From positions 1-13,385 of the forward strand of contig CAYONM010000098.1 in assembly GCA_964405325.1 (NCBI GenBank): 13,385 nt of DNA. Direction: 5' to 3'. Shown here piece after piece: positions 6,353 to 13,385 of the stretch. The first letter of the stretch is position 1. Each line of letters starts with the position of its first letter. Source of the DNA: CAYONM01 sp964405325. Lineage in GTDB: Bacteria; Planctomycetota; UBA11346. The notes beneath the pieces are model-generated. The model saw only the letters and a program-made list of their open reading frames with translations, did not search any database and was not told the origin of the DNA. A program made the position numbers and the translations under genes.

Positions 6353-7687
6353 TCACATCGCCAGGTAGCCGACCGGACTCCGGTCCTGCTCGGCGGCGAT
6401 GATGGCGTTGACAATGGTGTCGAAGAGATGCTGAGTGCCGCGATAGCCTAGATGGGTGATGCGAGCGGCGCCGATACGGTCGTGGACGGGAAAGCCGATC
6501 CGGACCAGTGGCCGCTCCAACTGTCGAGACAACCAGTAGCCCTTGCTGTGACCGATGATGATATTGATCTCCGCAGCCAGGGCGGCATCACGGATCGCGG
6601 AGAAATCCGCATCTTCCATGCTGGTACAGGCTGTCGCCCGACAGCCGAGCAACTGATCCAAACGCCGCCTCAGGCGGCCGGAGGCCGCACCAGTGGCGAC
6701 AATGGCCGGAACCATGCCGATTTCGTTCAGGAAACCGGCCATGGCGACCACCAGGTCTTCCTCGCCGTAGAGCACAGCACGGCGGCCACTGGTGTATTTG
6801 TGACCATCAATGTAACTGTCCAGCAGCCGGCCGCGTTCCTCGGCATGCCGCTCGGGCAGCTCCTGTCCGGCCAGTTCCTGCAGCAGCGTGGTAAAGGAAT
6901 CGCTGGCACGCACCCCGATGGGCAATTCCAGATGATGGTCCTGCACCGCAAAGCGTTCGCGCAGATACCATCCTGCGCGATCCGCCTCCGGCAGAGTGGC
7001 ACCAAAGCCGATACTGGCGCGAGCACAGCCGCTGGCACGGATTTCGTCCATGGTCGTACCACCGCCCGGAATGCGCTGATGTTTTTGCCAGGTGGGGCCG
7101 TCCAGACTATCGGCGTAATCGGTCAGCAGCACTGGCGGCACATTGAAGTCGTGCATCAATTCCCGCAGATAACGCAGGTCCATGGCCGACACCATACCGG
7201 GCAATAGGGCCACATGCCGGCCGCGATGACCGTCCTGCGCCAGCTGTTCGACCAGCGCCCGTTGGGTCCGATGGAAACCCTCGGCATGGGTACCGGCATA
7301 GCTGGGGGTGGACACATGCACCAGCGGCGGCAGACCACCCCCCCCTTCCTCGCGCGCTTCCGCCAACAAGCCAGGCATATCATCACCGATGGTTTCCGCC
7401 AAACAGGTGGTGGCGACCCCGATCATGCTGGGATGATACTGCGCGACGATATTCCTGATCGCGGTGATGAAATTGTCTCGGCCACCAAACACCGCCGCCT
7501 GCTCGCCAAAATTGGACGAGCCAATATCCATGGGCTCGCGAAAATGTCCGATCATGTAGCGACGGATATAGGTGGAACAGCCCTGCGAACCGTGCAGGAA
7601 GGGCATCGCATTATCGATACCGCGAAAGGCCAGACAGGCACCCAGGGGCGCGCAGAGCTTGCAGGCATTGGTCGTGGTGCTGGACAT
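6353..7687 (-). CDS. nifN: NifN, beta subunit of the NifEN cofactor scaffold
   Basis: NifN pairs with NifE as the heterotetramer on which NifB-co is converted to FeMo-co before transfer to apo-NifDK. The 444-residue protein is a NifK paralogue. It opens with NACKLCAPLGACLAFRGI (Cys9, Cys12) and continues with FLHGSQGCSTY (Cys37), AAVFGG, TTCLAETIGDD and STPSYAGTHAEGF, all typical of NifN. The ATG at 7687 has GAGGA 6 nt upstream. It follows nifE by 35 nt and is followed by nifB 20 nt after its stop. The length is normal for the family, and no residue loss is obvious. VnfN/AnfK-type assignment is unlikely given the Mo-type neighbours. Confidence 0.95.
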   Translation of the reverse strand: MSSTTTNACKLCAPLGACLAFRGIDNAMPFLHGSQGCSTYIRRYMIGHFREPMDIGSSNFGEQAAVFGGRDNFITAIRNIVAQYHPSMIGVATTCLAETIGDDMPGLLAEAREEGGGGLPPLVHVSTPSYAGTHAEGFHRTQRALVEQLAQDGHRGRHVALLPGMVSAMDLRYLRELMHDFNVPPVLLTDYADSLDGPTWQKHQRIPGGGTTMDEIRASGCARASIGFGATLPEADRAGWYLRERFAVQDHHLELPIGVRASDSFTTLLQELAGQELPERHAEERGRLLDSYIDGHKYTSGRRAVLYGEEDLVVAMAGFLNEIGMVPAIVATGAASGRLRRRLDQLLGCRATACTSMEDADFSAIRDAALAAEINIIIGHSKGYWLSRQLERPLVRIGFPVHDRIGAARITHLGYRGTQHLFDTIVNAIIAAEQDRSPVGYLAM

Positions 7688-7722
7688 GACATTTCCTCAA
7701 AAGAATTGGGTTCTGACTCAGC

Positions 7723-9066
7723 TCAGGACTGCGATCGGATCAAATCCCAGACCGGCGAACACACCGAGCCGTGCACTTCTTCAGCAAAATTCTGCATGCC
7801 GATGAAACCAGCCAGGGCGTGCTTGCGTTCGTGATTATGATCACAGAAGGCAACGCCCAGTTTATAGGCGACTGGCCGCTCTTTGACGCCACCAATCAGC
7901 AGATCGCAAGGCGTAGTTTCCAGAAAACGAGCCAATTCCCGGGCGCCGATATCGTCGACAATGGTGGTATCGGGGTCGCAGACCTGGCGCAGAATGTCAT
8001 AGTCCTCCGAGGTTCCGGTCTGCGAACCAGCCAGAATCGTCCGCATGCCCAAGCTACGCAGAGCGCGCACCAGACTGATGGCCTTGAAGGCCCCGCCGGT
8101 GTAGATGGCGGCAGTCTTGCCCGTCAGGTCCTGTCGCATCCGCTTCAACTGCGGCAGCACCGTAGCGATTTCAGCGCGCACCAGGCACTTGGCGTCGCGC
8201 AACATATCGGCATCGTCAAAGTGATCGGCAACGTCGTACAGGGCCTGCGCGGTGTCCTCGAGACCAAAATAACTGACCCGCATACATGGCGTACCATAGG
8301 TCTGCTGCATGTGCTTGGCCAAACCCATCATGGAGCCGGAGCACTGCACCACGTTCAACGCCGCACCATGGCAGCGACGGACGTCATCCACCCGACCATC
8401 GCCGGTGATGGTCGCCACCACCTCCACCCCCATGCGGGCGTAGTAGTCCTTGATCATCCAGGTTTCGCCAGCCAGGTTGAAATCACCCAGGATATTAATG
8501 CTCTTCGGAGCAATTCCCGTGATATCACCGGTACCGACCAGTTTGGCCAGAGCATCGCAAGCGACCTGATAGCCGGTCTTTTTGGTCCCAGCAAAACCGG
8601 GCGCAGCAACGGTGAGTACCGGAATGCCATAGCGCTCGCTGGCCTGTCGGCAAATCGCTTCGACATCATCGCCAATCAAGCCGACGATACAGGTGCTGTA
8701 GACAAAGGCGGCCTTGGGCTGATGTTTTTCGATCAACTCCGCCAAGCCGTCGCTCAGGCGATTTTCGCCACCATAGATCACGTCTTTTTCGCGCAGATCC
8801 GTGGAAAAGCTCAAGCGATGCAGCTCAGGCCCCGAGGACAAGGCACCACGGATATCCCAGGTATAGGCGGCACAGCCGATGGGACCGTGGATCAGATGCA
8901 CGGCATCGGCAATGGGATAGAGTACCACCCGCGAACCGCAGAACACACAGGCTCGCTGCGACATACCACCAGCGACCGATTGTTTTTCACACTGGATGGC
9001 GGGGCCAGCAGCTGTGCCGATGGCGTTTCGGCGTTCGTCGATGGTGGTGAGGTCCTGCGGTTTCAT
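7723..9066 (-). CDS. nifE: NifE, alpha subunit of the NifEN cofactor scaffold
   Basis: NifE is the NifD paralogue of the NifEN scaffold. In 447 residues it shows SQRACVFCGSRVVLYPI (Cys40, Cys43), HLIHGPIGCAAYTWD (Cys65), YSTCIVGLIGDD (Cys126) and the APGFAGTKKTGY segment typical of NifE. The conserved cysteines fit the permanent [4Fe-4S] cluster site at the NifE/NifN interface. The ATG at 9066 has AGGAG 5 nt upstream. It lies 71 nt after nifK, with a hairpin in that gap, and 35 nt before nifN. The nifKEN adjacency implies one transcript or a processed one. Confidence 0.95.
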   Translation of the reverse strand: MKPQDLTTIDERRNAIGTAAGPAIQCEKQSVAGGMSQRACVFCGSRVVLYPIADAVHLIHGPIGCAAYTWDIRGALSSGPELHRLSFSTDLREKDVIYGGENRLSDGLAELIEKHQPKAAFVYSTCIVGLIGDDVEAICRQASERYGIPVLTVAAPGFAGTKKTGYQVACDALAKLVGTGDITGIAPKSINILGDFNLAGETWMIKDYYARMGVEVVATITGDGRVDDVRRCHGAALNVVQCSGSMMGLAKHMQQTYGTPCMRVSYFGLEDTAQALYDVADHFDDADMLRDAKCLVRAEIATVLPQLKRMRQDLTGKTAAIYTGGAFKAISLVRALRSLGMRTILAGSQTGTSEDYDILRQVCDPDTTIVDDIGARELARFLETTPCDLLIGGVKERPVAYKLGVAFCDHNHERKHALAGFIGMQNFAEEVHGSVCSPVWDLIRSQS

Positions 9067-9092
9067 CTCATCTCCTTCCGATCGAGGTCGAC

Positions 9093-9121
9093 CTGCCGCT
9101 TACCATTCAAGTAAACGGCAG
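9093..9121 (-). other. nifK-nifE intercistronic hairpin
   Basis: On the nif mRNA strand the arms CTGCCGTTTAC and GTAAGCGGCAG flank a 7-nt loop. All 11 positions pair, one as a U-G wobble. It begins 16 nt after the nifK stop. No U-run follows, so it is not a standard intrinsic terminator. It could be a processing site, a 3'-end stabiliser for nifHDK mRNA, or an attenuator. Confidence 0.65.
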
Positions 9122-9137
9122 AGCAACATGGAGTCGA

Positions 9138-10514
9138 TTACATCACCAATTCGAACTTCTCTTCCGGGCATTCGCGGTCGAACTGATCGTGGAAAGCATT
9201 CAGGATCTGTTCGCACAGGCGGATGGCACCAGCGTAGCCGACCGTGGGGAAATACTGGTGGCCGATGCGGTCCAGGACCGGAAAGCCATGACGGACCAAG
9301 GGAATATTCTCATCGCGAGCGATGTACTTGCCGTGGGTGCCACCAATCAGCAGATCGACACTCTGTTCTTTGATCCACTGATGCATCAGATACATATCCG
9401 CACCGATACCGACCTTGAATTTGGCACCGGGTACGCGCTCCAGAACCGCTGCCAAGCGCTTGCTCACTTCTTTGCCCGGGGTACCGGTGACCACGCAGCA
9501 GGGCTGCATGCCGAGATCGACCAGGAATTCGGTCAGGGGCACCAGCTGATCCGGATCGCCCCACAGCGCGACGCGCTTACCGTAGAAATACTGCTGCATG
9601 TCGCACATCAAATCGACCAGGCGCTGCCGCTCGTAGCTGACCGTTTCTGGCACCGAGCCACCGGTGAATTCAATCAGCGCGCTGATGAACCGGTCGGTGG
9701 CGGCCAAACCAAAGGGTGCCTCCATGACATCGCAGGTGACCTTGCACTTGCCTTCAAGATGCCGGGCCGCCGGGCCAGCACCAGTGGCGCCCAGAGCCAA
9801 CGTCCGCTTGGCCATCCCGGCCGCAGCGATCTGCGCCACCGTGACACCGCCGGAGGGATACATGCCGGGATTTTCCAGCATGCCAGCATCCAAGACATCG
9901 GAAGTATCGGGGAACATGGTGTAATCGATACCAAAGAAGCCGGCCAAACGCTTTATTTCACGCATGTCCGCCGGCTCCAGCCAACCGGGGATCAGGTTCA
10001 AACTGGTACCAGTACCATCACCGTCGGCGAAATAATCGACCATCCCGCGCACCATGTTGGCATAGCCGGTGACATGACTGCCCTGATAACTGGGCGTATT
10101 GCCATGAATAACGCATTTACCCTCGGGGATTTTGCCGTCATCCTGCGCCTTGGTGATGATCTGCACCATGTCATCACCGATGGTTTCGGACAGGCAGGTG
10201 GTATGCACTGCAATCACATCGGGTTCGTAGGTGGAAAAAATGGTGTCGATGGCCTGCACCAGATTGCTCTGACCGCCAAACACCGAACTGCCTTCGGTGA
10301 AGGAGGAGGTTGCCGCAAAAACCGGCTCTTTGTAATGCCGAGTCAGCTGGGAGCGATGGTAGGCACAGCAGCCCTGAGAACCGTGGCTGTGCGGCAGGCA
10401 CTTGTGGATACCCAAGGCGGCATACATGGCGCCAATGGGCTGACAGGTCTTGGCCGGATTGACGGTAAGCGCCTTGCGCTCCTTCACTTCCGAACCGGTA
10501 TGACGTAAGAGCAT
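9138..10514 (-). CDS. nifK: Nitrogenase MoFe protein beta chain, short (group II) form
   Basis: NifK is the beta subunit of dinitrogenase and provides half of the P-cluster ligands. The P-cluster cysteines are Cys24 (AKTCQPIGA), Cys49 (HGSQGCCAY) and Cys107 (HTTCLSETIGDD). At 458 residues it lacks the roughly 45-50-residue N-terminal extension of Azotobacter/Klebsiella NifK (about 520 residues), so the first P-cluster Cys sits at 24 instead of about 70. The flanking sequences (MYAALGIHKCLPHSHGSQG, NTPSYQGSHVTGYANMV, GWLEPADMREIKR) closely recall the C. pasteurianum protein, also 458 residues. The ATG at 10514 has GGAG 6 nt upstream. It follows nifD by 132 nt. The chain looks intact. Confidence 0.97.
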   Translation of the reverse strand: MLLRHTGSEVKERKALTVNPAKTCQPIGAMYAALGIHKCLPHSHGSQGCCAYHRSQLTRHYKEPVFAATSSFTEGSSVFGGQSNLVQAIDTIFSTYEPDVIAVHTTCLSETIGDDMVQIITKAQDDGKIPEGKCVIHGNTPSYQGSHVTGYANMVRGMVDYFADGDGTGTSLNLIPGWLEPADMREIKRLAGFFGIDYTMFPDTSDVLDAGMLENPGMYPSGGVTVAQIAAAGMAKRTLALGATGAGPAARHLEGKCKVTCDVMEAPFGLAATDRFISALIEFTGGSVPETVSYERQRLVDLMCDMQQYFYGKRVALWGDPDQLVPLTEFLVDLGMQPCCVVTGTPGKEVSKRLAAVLERVPGAKFKVGIGADMYLMHQWIKEQSVDLLIGGTHGKYIARDENIPLVRHGFPVLDRIGHQYFPTVGYAGAIRLCEQILNAFHDQFDRECPEEKFELVM

Positions 10515-10543
10515 GATAAACTCCGGATGATAGGGCGGCGTGG

Positions 10544-10606
10544 GTACGGGCAGCGGGAAGGCTGCAGGTCAAACGTCTCTGCAACCGTAATCGATTCCCG
10601 CCGTAC
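10544..10606 (-). other. nifD-nifK intercistronic two-part stem-loop
   Basis: The outer stem pairs 10595-10606 with 10544-10559: 12 bp, interrupted by a 4-nt bulge. The inner stem pairs 10579-10586 with 10560-10567: 8 bp, one a U-G wobble on the mRNA strand, around an 11-nt loop. The structure occupies the middle of the 132-nt nifD-nifK gap and ends 29 nt before the nifK ATG, upstream of its RBS. No U-run follows. A role in mRNA processing, stability or nifK translation is inference. Confidence 0.55.
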
Positions 10607-10646
10607 CTCGATACCCTCTGGGTTATTGAATGGGGAAGCAAACCGT

Positions 10647-12284
10647 TCAGGCGGAGGTCGCCAACTCAGCCGAGGAGCCCTTTTCCGACCACGGCGGACG
10701 GACCATGCCCCAAACCGGGCTGTTGACCATCATGTCGATATCTTTCCAGAAATTGATCGCACCGGAAAAACCGGCATAAGGGCCACCGTAGTCGTAGCTG
10801 TGCAGCTGCTTGGACGGCACACCGAGTTTCTGAATGGCAAACTTCTCTTTGATACCGCCACAAACCACGTCGGGCTTGTACAGCTCGATCAACTTTTCAG
10901 TCTCGTAGTGGCTGATGTCGTCAATGGTGGCCGTGCCGGGGTCCATTTCCGGCATCATACCACGATATTCGTTGTAGGACTCGCCATCGATGGCTTTCAA
11001 GCGCTCGGCGGCTTCCTCGCTCTTGCGATCAACGTAATGCTCTGCCGCCTTCTCGACCGTGATTTCTTCGATATTCCGACTGTCGGCATCGACCTTGATA
11101 TTCGGCAGAACCTCGCGGCCTTCGTAGTCGTCGCGATGGGCAAACTCGTAACCGGCCGCAACAATCTTCATACCGATTTCCTTGAACAGGAACTGGTAGT
11201 GGTGAGCGCGGCTGCCACCCACGAACATGGCGGCGGTCTTGCCTTCGCAGCGACTGATGATGTCCGCCTTGGCTTCCTCGACCGCGGGCATTTCTTCAGC
11301 GATAACCTTCTCGATCCGGTCGACCAGTTCCTGGTCACCAAAGAACGCACCAACCTTGCGCAAGGCCTTGGCGCTCTGCTCGGCGCCGATGAAGTTGACC
11401 TTCACCCAGGGAATGCCATAGCTGGTTTCCAGCATGTCGGCGACATAGTTGATGGAGCGATGACACATCACCAGATTCAGGTCCACATGCCGGGCCTGGG
11501 CCAAGCTGTCGTAGGTGCTGTTGCCGCAGAAGGTCGCCACCAGGGTGATACCGCAACGCTCGAACAGATCTTCGATCACAAAAGCATCACCGCCAATGTT
11601 GTATTCGCCAAGCAGGTTGACTTTATATTGGCCTTCTGGTTTGGCCACATCCTGGGTGGGCGCCTCGTGGCTGACCACTTCCTGGAAGATCTTGTTGTTG
11701 GCGATGTGGTGTCCCGCCGACTGTGACACACCGCGGTAGCCTTCACAGGAGAAGGCAAAGACGTTGATGCCCAGCTCTTCCTTCATGTCACGTGCGACCT
11801 GATGGATATCATCACCGATCAGACCAACCGGACAGGTGGCGTGGATGGCGATGGCACGCGGCTTAAAACTGTCATAAGCTTCGCGTACGGCCTGGGAGAG
11901 TGCCTTTTCGCCACCGAACACGATATACTCTTCCTGCATATCGGTGGAGAGCGAATAGGTCATGAAGTTGTCTTCTTGTTCGCTCTCGGGCTTGGTCTGG
12001 TTCCGCCGGGTGAGCCAGCTGTAATAGCCGCAGCCGATCGGACCGTGGGTAATGGACAGCACATCACGAGTGGGACCGAGAATCACACCCTTACAACCGG
12101 CATAGGTGCAGCCACGCTGGCTGATGATGCCGGGCACCGTGCGCACGTTGGCCTGTACCGAAGGGCCGGACTCGGGGTCATTTTCGACAATGTGCTTGCC
12201 GCGCTTACGCGCAACCTTGGATGGGTAACGCTTGATCATCGCTTCGCGCACCGCATCGATGGATGGTTTTTCGATATCGCTCAT
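10647..12284 (-). CDS. nifD: Nitrogenase MoFe protein alpha chain, group II form with insertion
   Basis: NifD carries the FeMo-co active site where N2 is reduced. In 545 residues, P-cluster ligands are Cys59 (SQRGCTYAGCKG), Cys85 (GPIGCGYYSW) and Cys151 (ATCPVGLIGDD). FeMo-co is held by Cys274 (LVMCHRSINY) and His495 (QLHSYDYGGPY). Active-site equivalents of Azotobacter Val70, Gln191, His195 and Arg359 are Val67, Gln188, His192 and Arg359. A block at about 388-445 (after FAHRDDYEGRE, up to YRGMMPEMDPG) is absent from Azotobacter NifD and present in clostridial NifD, marking a group II enzyme. The ATG at 12284 has GGAG 8 nt upstream; the 21-codon extension from a GTG at 12347 crosses a repeat arm and is rejected. 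The gene lies 176 nt after nifH. Confidence 0.97.
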   Translation of the reverse strand: MSDIEKPSIDAVREAMIKRYPSKVARKRGKHIVENDPESGPSVQANVRTVPGIISQRGCTYAGCKGVILGPTRDVLSITHGPIGCGYYSWLTRRNQTKPESEQEDNFMTYSLSTDMQEEYIVFGGEKALSQAVREAYDSFKPRAIAIHATCPVGLIGDDIHQVARDMKEELGINVFAFSCEGYRGVSQSAGHHIANNKIFQEVVSHEAPTQDVAKPEGQYKVNLLGEYNIGGDAFVIEDLFERCGITLVATFCGNSTYDSLAQARHVDLNLVMCHRSINYVADMLETSYGIPWVKVNFIGAEQSAKALRKVGAFFGDQELVDRIEKVIAEEMPAVEEAKADIISRCEGKTAAMFVGGSRAHHYQFLFKEIGMKIVAAGYEFAHRDDYEGREVLPNIKVDADSRNIEEITVEKAAEHYVDRKSEEAAERLKAIDGESYNEYRGMMPEMDPGTATIDDISHYETEKLIELYKPDVVCGGIKEKFAIQKLGVPSKQLHSYDYGGPYAGFSGAINFWKDIDMMVNSPVWGMVRPPWSEKGSSAELATSA

Positions 12285-12335
12285 GATGCGAGCTCCAACA
12301 AATGGTGAGGGACGTAGGGGGAGAGTGGCTGTAAT

Positions 12336-12443
12336 CACAGAGGGCACGGAGACACAGCGGCACAGAGCTCGGAATTTGGACGTGGGGAAAGTGGAAAACG
12401 AGGATCCGTCACCCCCTGCCGCTATGTCCCGGTGCCCTCTGTG
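12336..12443 (-). repeat. Long-arm inverted repeat between nifH and nifD
   Basis: Arms of 25 nt at 12336-12360 and 12419-12443 are inverted copies with 22 of 25 matches, separated by 58 nt. On the nif mRNA, two of the three differences become G-U wobbles, leaving 24 of 25 positions paired. The arms have the 'cacagagggcac' flavour of interspersed repeats seen in many environmental proteobacterial genomes (from memory). The near arm starts 17 nt after the nifH stop, and the far arm ends about 50 nt before the nifD ATG. It could stabilise nifH mRNA or reduce read-through into nifDK. The 176-nt gap holds no gene. Confidence 0.75.
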
Positions 12444-12460
12444 CGCTTGTCACACAAACA

Positions 12461-13285
12461 TCAGGCGGCGATACCGAATTCGATCAGCAGACTTTCCAGT
12501 TCTTCGATCTCCAACGGCGTCGGCACCACAAACTCCTTGTTGGCGTCGATAGCACGAGCCAGTTGGCGATATTCGTCGGCCTGGGCGCATTCGGCATTCC
12601 ATTCGATCACCGTTTTGCGACGGAGTTCGGCCCGCTGCACGTCATTATCGCGCGGCACGAAGTGGATCATCTGGGTGCCCAACTTGGCGGCCAGGGCTTC
12701 GATCAGGTCGGCCTCGCGGTCCACCTTGCGGCTGTTGCAGATCAGACCACCCAAGCGGACCCCACCAGCCTTGGCAAACTTGACAATGCCTTTGCAGATA
12801 TTGTTGGCGGCATACATGGCCATCATCTCACCGGAACAGACGATGTAGATTTCTTCGGCCTTGCCATCACGAATGGGCATGGCGAAACCGCCGCAGACCA
12901 CGTCACCCAGGACGTCGTAAAAGCAGTAGTCCAACTCGTTGGACTCGTCATAGGCACCCAACTGCTCGAGCATGTTGATGGAGGTGATGATACCGCGGCC
13001 AGCACAGCCGACGCCGGGCTCGGGACCACCGGACTCGGTGCACAGGGTGCCGGAGAAGCCTGGCTTGCAGATATCATCCAGTTCGACGTCCTCACCTTCT
13101 TCACGCAGGGTGTCGAGCACGGTTTTCTGGGCCAGGCCACCCAAGAGCAGGCGGGTGGAGTCGGCCTTGGGATCGCAACCGACCACCATGACCTTCTTGC
13201 CCATCTCCGCCAAAGCGGCGACGGTGTTCTGAGTGGTGGTGGACTTGCCGATGCCACCCTTGCCGTAGATAGCGACTTTTCGCAT
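12461..13285 (-). CDS. nifH: Nitrogenase Fe protein (dinitrogenase reductase)
   Basis: NifH is the ATP-dependent homodimeric reductase of NifDK and is also needed for P-cluster and FeMo-co maturation. In 274 residues, the P-loop GKGGIGKS spans 8-15. The intersubunit [4Fe-4S] ligands are Cys94 (GVGCAGRG) and Cys131 (GDVVCGGFAMP). Arg97 is the site that DraT would ADP-ribosylate where that system exists. The short length and C-terminus (MRKVAIYG start, no Azotobacter-like tail) fit the anaerobe-type NifH. The ATG at 13285 has GGAG 6 nt upstream. The open frame extends 26 codons further, but through a hairpin and low-complexity leader. The promoter must lie at or beyond the right window edge: no -24/-12 sigma-54 element is visible in the 100 nt available. 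Confidence 0.98.
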   Translation of the reverse strand: MRKVAIYGKGGIGKSTTTQNTVAALAEMGKKVMVVGCDPKADSTRLLLGGLAQKTVLDTLREEGEDVELDDICKPGFSGTLCTESGGPEPGVGCAGRGIITSINMLEQLGAYDESNELDYCFYDVLGDVVCGGFAMPIRDGKAEEIYIVCSGEMMAMYAANNICKGIVKFAKAGGVRLGGLICNSRKVDREADLIEALAAKLGTQMIHFVPRDNDVQRAELRRKTVIEWNAECAQADEYRQLARAIDANKEFVVPTPLEIEELESLLIEFGIAA

Positions 13286-13328
13286 GGAATGCTCCAAAAA
13301 GTGTCTGTGAGAGAGAGAAGGAGAGAAT

Positions 13329-13365
13329 GCTTGGGGCCGCCGGCCACACACCGGCGGCCCCAAGC
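13329..13365 (-). other. Perfect 15-bp hairpin in the nifH leader
   Basis: GCTTGGGGCCGCCGG at 13329-13343 is perfectly inverted at 13351-13365 around a 7-nt loop. It ends 43 nt before the nifH ATG. It is very GC-rich and stable and is followed on the nif strand by a pyrimidine-rich C/T stretch, not a U-run. It is probably part of the 5' untranslated region, or an upstream terminator-like element. A 5' stabilising or processing role is inference. Confidence 0.7.
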
Positions 13366-13385
13366 GTGGGGAGGAGGAGACGTGG

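Noticed and set aside
7771..9114. 447-codon plus-strand open frame opposite nifE
   Set aside because: It lies antisense to a clear nifE, shows no recognisable domain and has composition typical of a GC-rich antisense shadow.
9189..10508. 439-codon plus-strand open frame opposite nifK
   Set aside because: Same reasoning: it is the complement of an intact nifK with no family motif.
10527..11726. 399-codon plus-strand open frame across nifD and the nifD-nifK gap
   Set aside because: Mostly antisense to nifD, with no recognisable motif or RBS.
12285..12347. 21-codon N-terminal extension of NifD from a GTG at 12347
   Set aside because: It runs through an inverted-repeat arm, while the ATG at 12284 has GGAG at good spacing and homologous NifD begins there.
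12419..12460. Possible NifA site (TGT-N10-ACA) or sigma-54 promoter after nifH
   Set aside because: The nearest TGT/ACA pairs have the wrong spacing (7 or 11 nt), and no GG-N10-GC with proper flanks is present.
13329..13365. Intrinsic terminator in the nifH leader
   Set aside because: The stem is strong, but no T-run follows on either strand.

Overview
The window holds most of a molybdenum-nitrogenase operon. Its genes lie on the minus strand and read right to left: nifH, nifD, nifK, nifE, nifN, nifB, nifV, a thioredoxin-like [2Fe-2S] ferredoxin and a GNAT acetyltransferase (13285 down to 3154). To the left are chromosomal genes: an E. coli-type serA (plus strand), a broken DUF985/cupin gene (plus strand) and an MCE/MlaD-family lipid-transport gene (minus strand). 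A repeat-rich stretch fills the first 180 bases. The GC-rich codon use, the MlaD-type protein and the 411-residue ACT-domain SerA suggest a gammaproteobacterium. A sulfur-oxidising or anaerobic lineage is possible, but the sequence does not prove it.

The nitrogenase itself is not the Azotobacter/Klebsiella type. NifK is only 458 residues and lacks the long N-terminal extension. NifD (545 residues) carries the extra block of about 55 residues near position 390-445. NifH is 274 residues. By recall, all three resemble the Clostridium pasteurianum/anaerobe ('group II') proteins. The metal ligands are intact: P-cluster Cys in NifD and NifK, FeMo-co Cys274 and His495 in NifD, and [4Fe-4S] Cys94 and Cys131 in NifH. 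The operon therefore looks functional. It supplies the catalytic proteins (HDK), the cofactor scaffold (EN), the NifB-co synthase (B), homocitrate (V) and an electron carrier or accessory ferredoxin. No nifA, nifX, nifU, nifS or nifI genes are visible.

Two kinds of structure go beyond the genes. First, the nifH leader and each of the gaps nifH-nifD, nifD-nifK and nifK-nifE contain a substantial inverted repeat. Several imperfections become G-U wobbles on the nif mRNA strand, which suggests RNA-level partition of the polycistronic message. The nifH-nifD gap, where group II clusters often carry nifI1-nifI2, holds instead a 25-bp-arm repeat. Second, the 3' end of the nif operon runs directly into a DUF985/cupin gene that is cut after about 65 codons. 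This looks like a preserved recombination junction where the nif block was joined to the serA locus.

Three start codons were moved inward from the longest reading frames (nifB, nifV, ferredoxin), because strong Shine-Dalgarno sequences sit in front of the internal ATGs. The starts of nifH and nifD were also trimmed on RBS and homology grounds.
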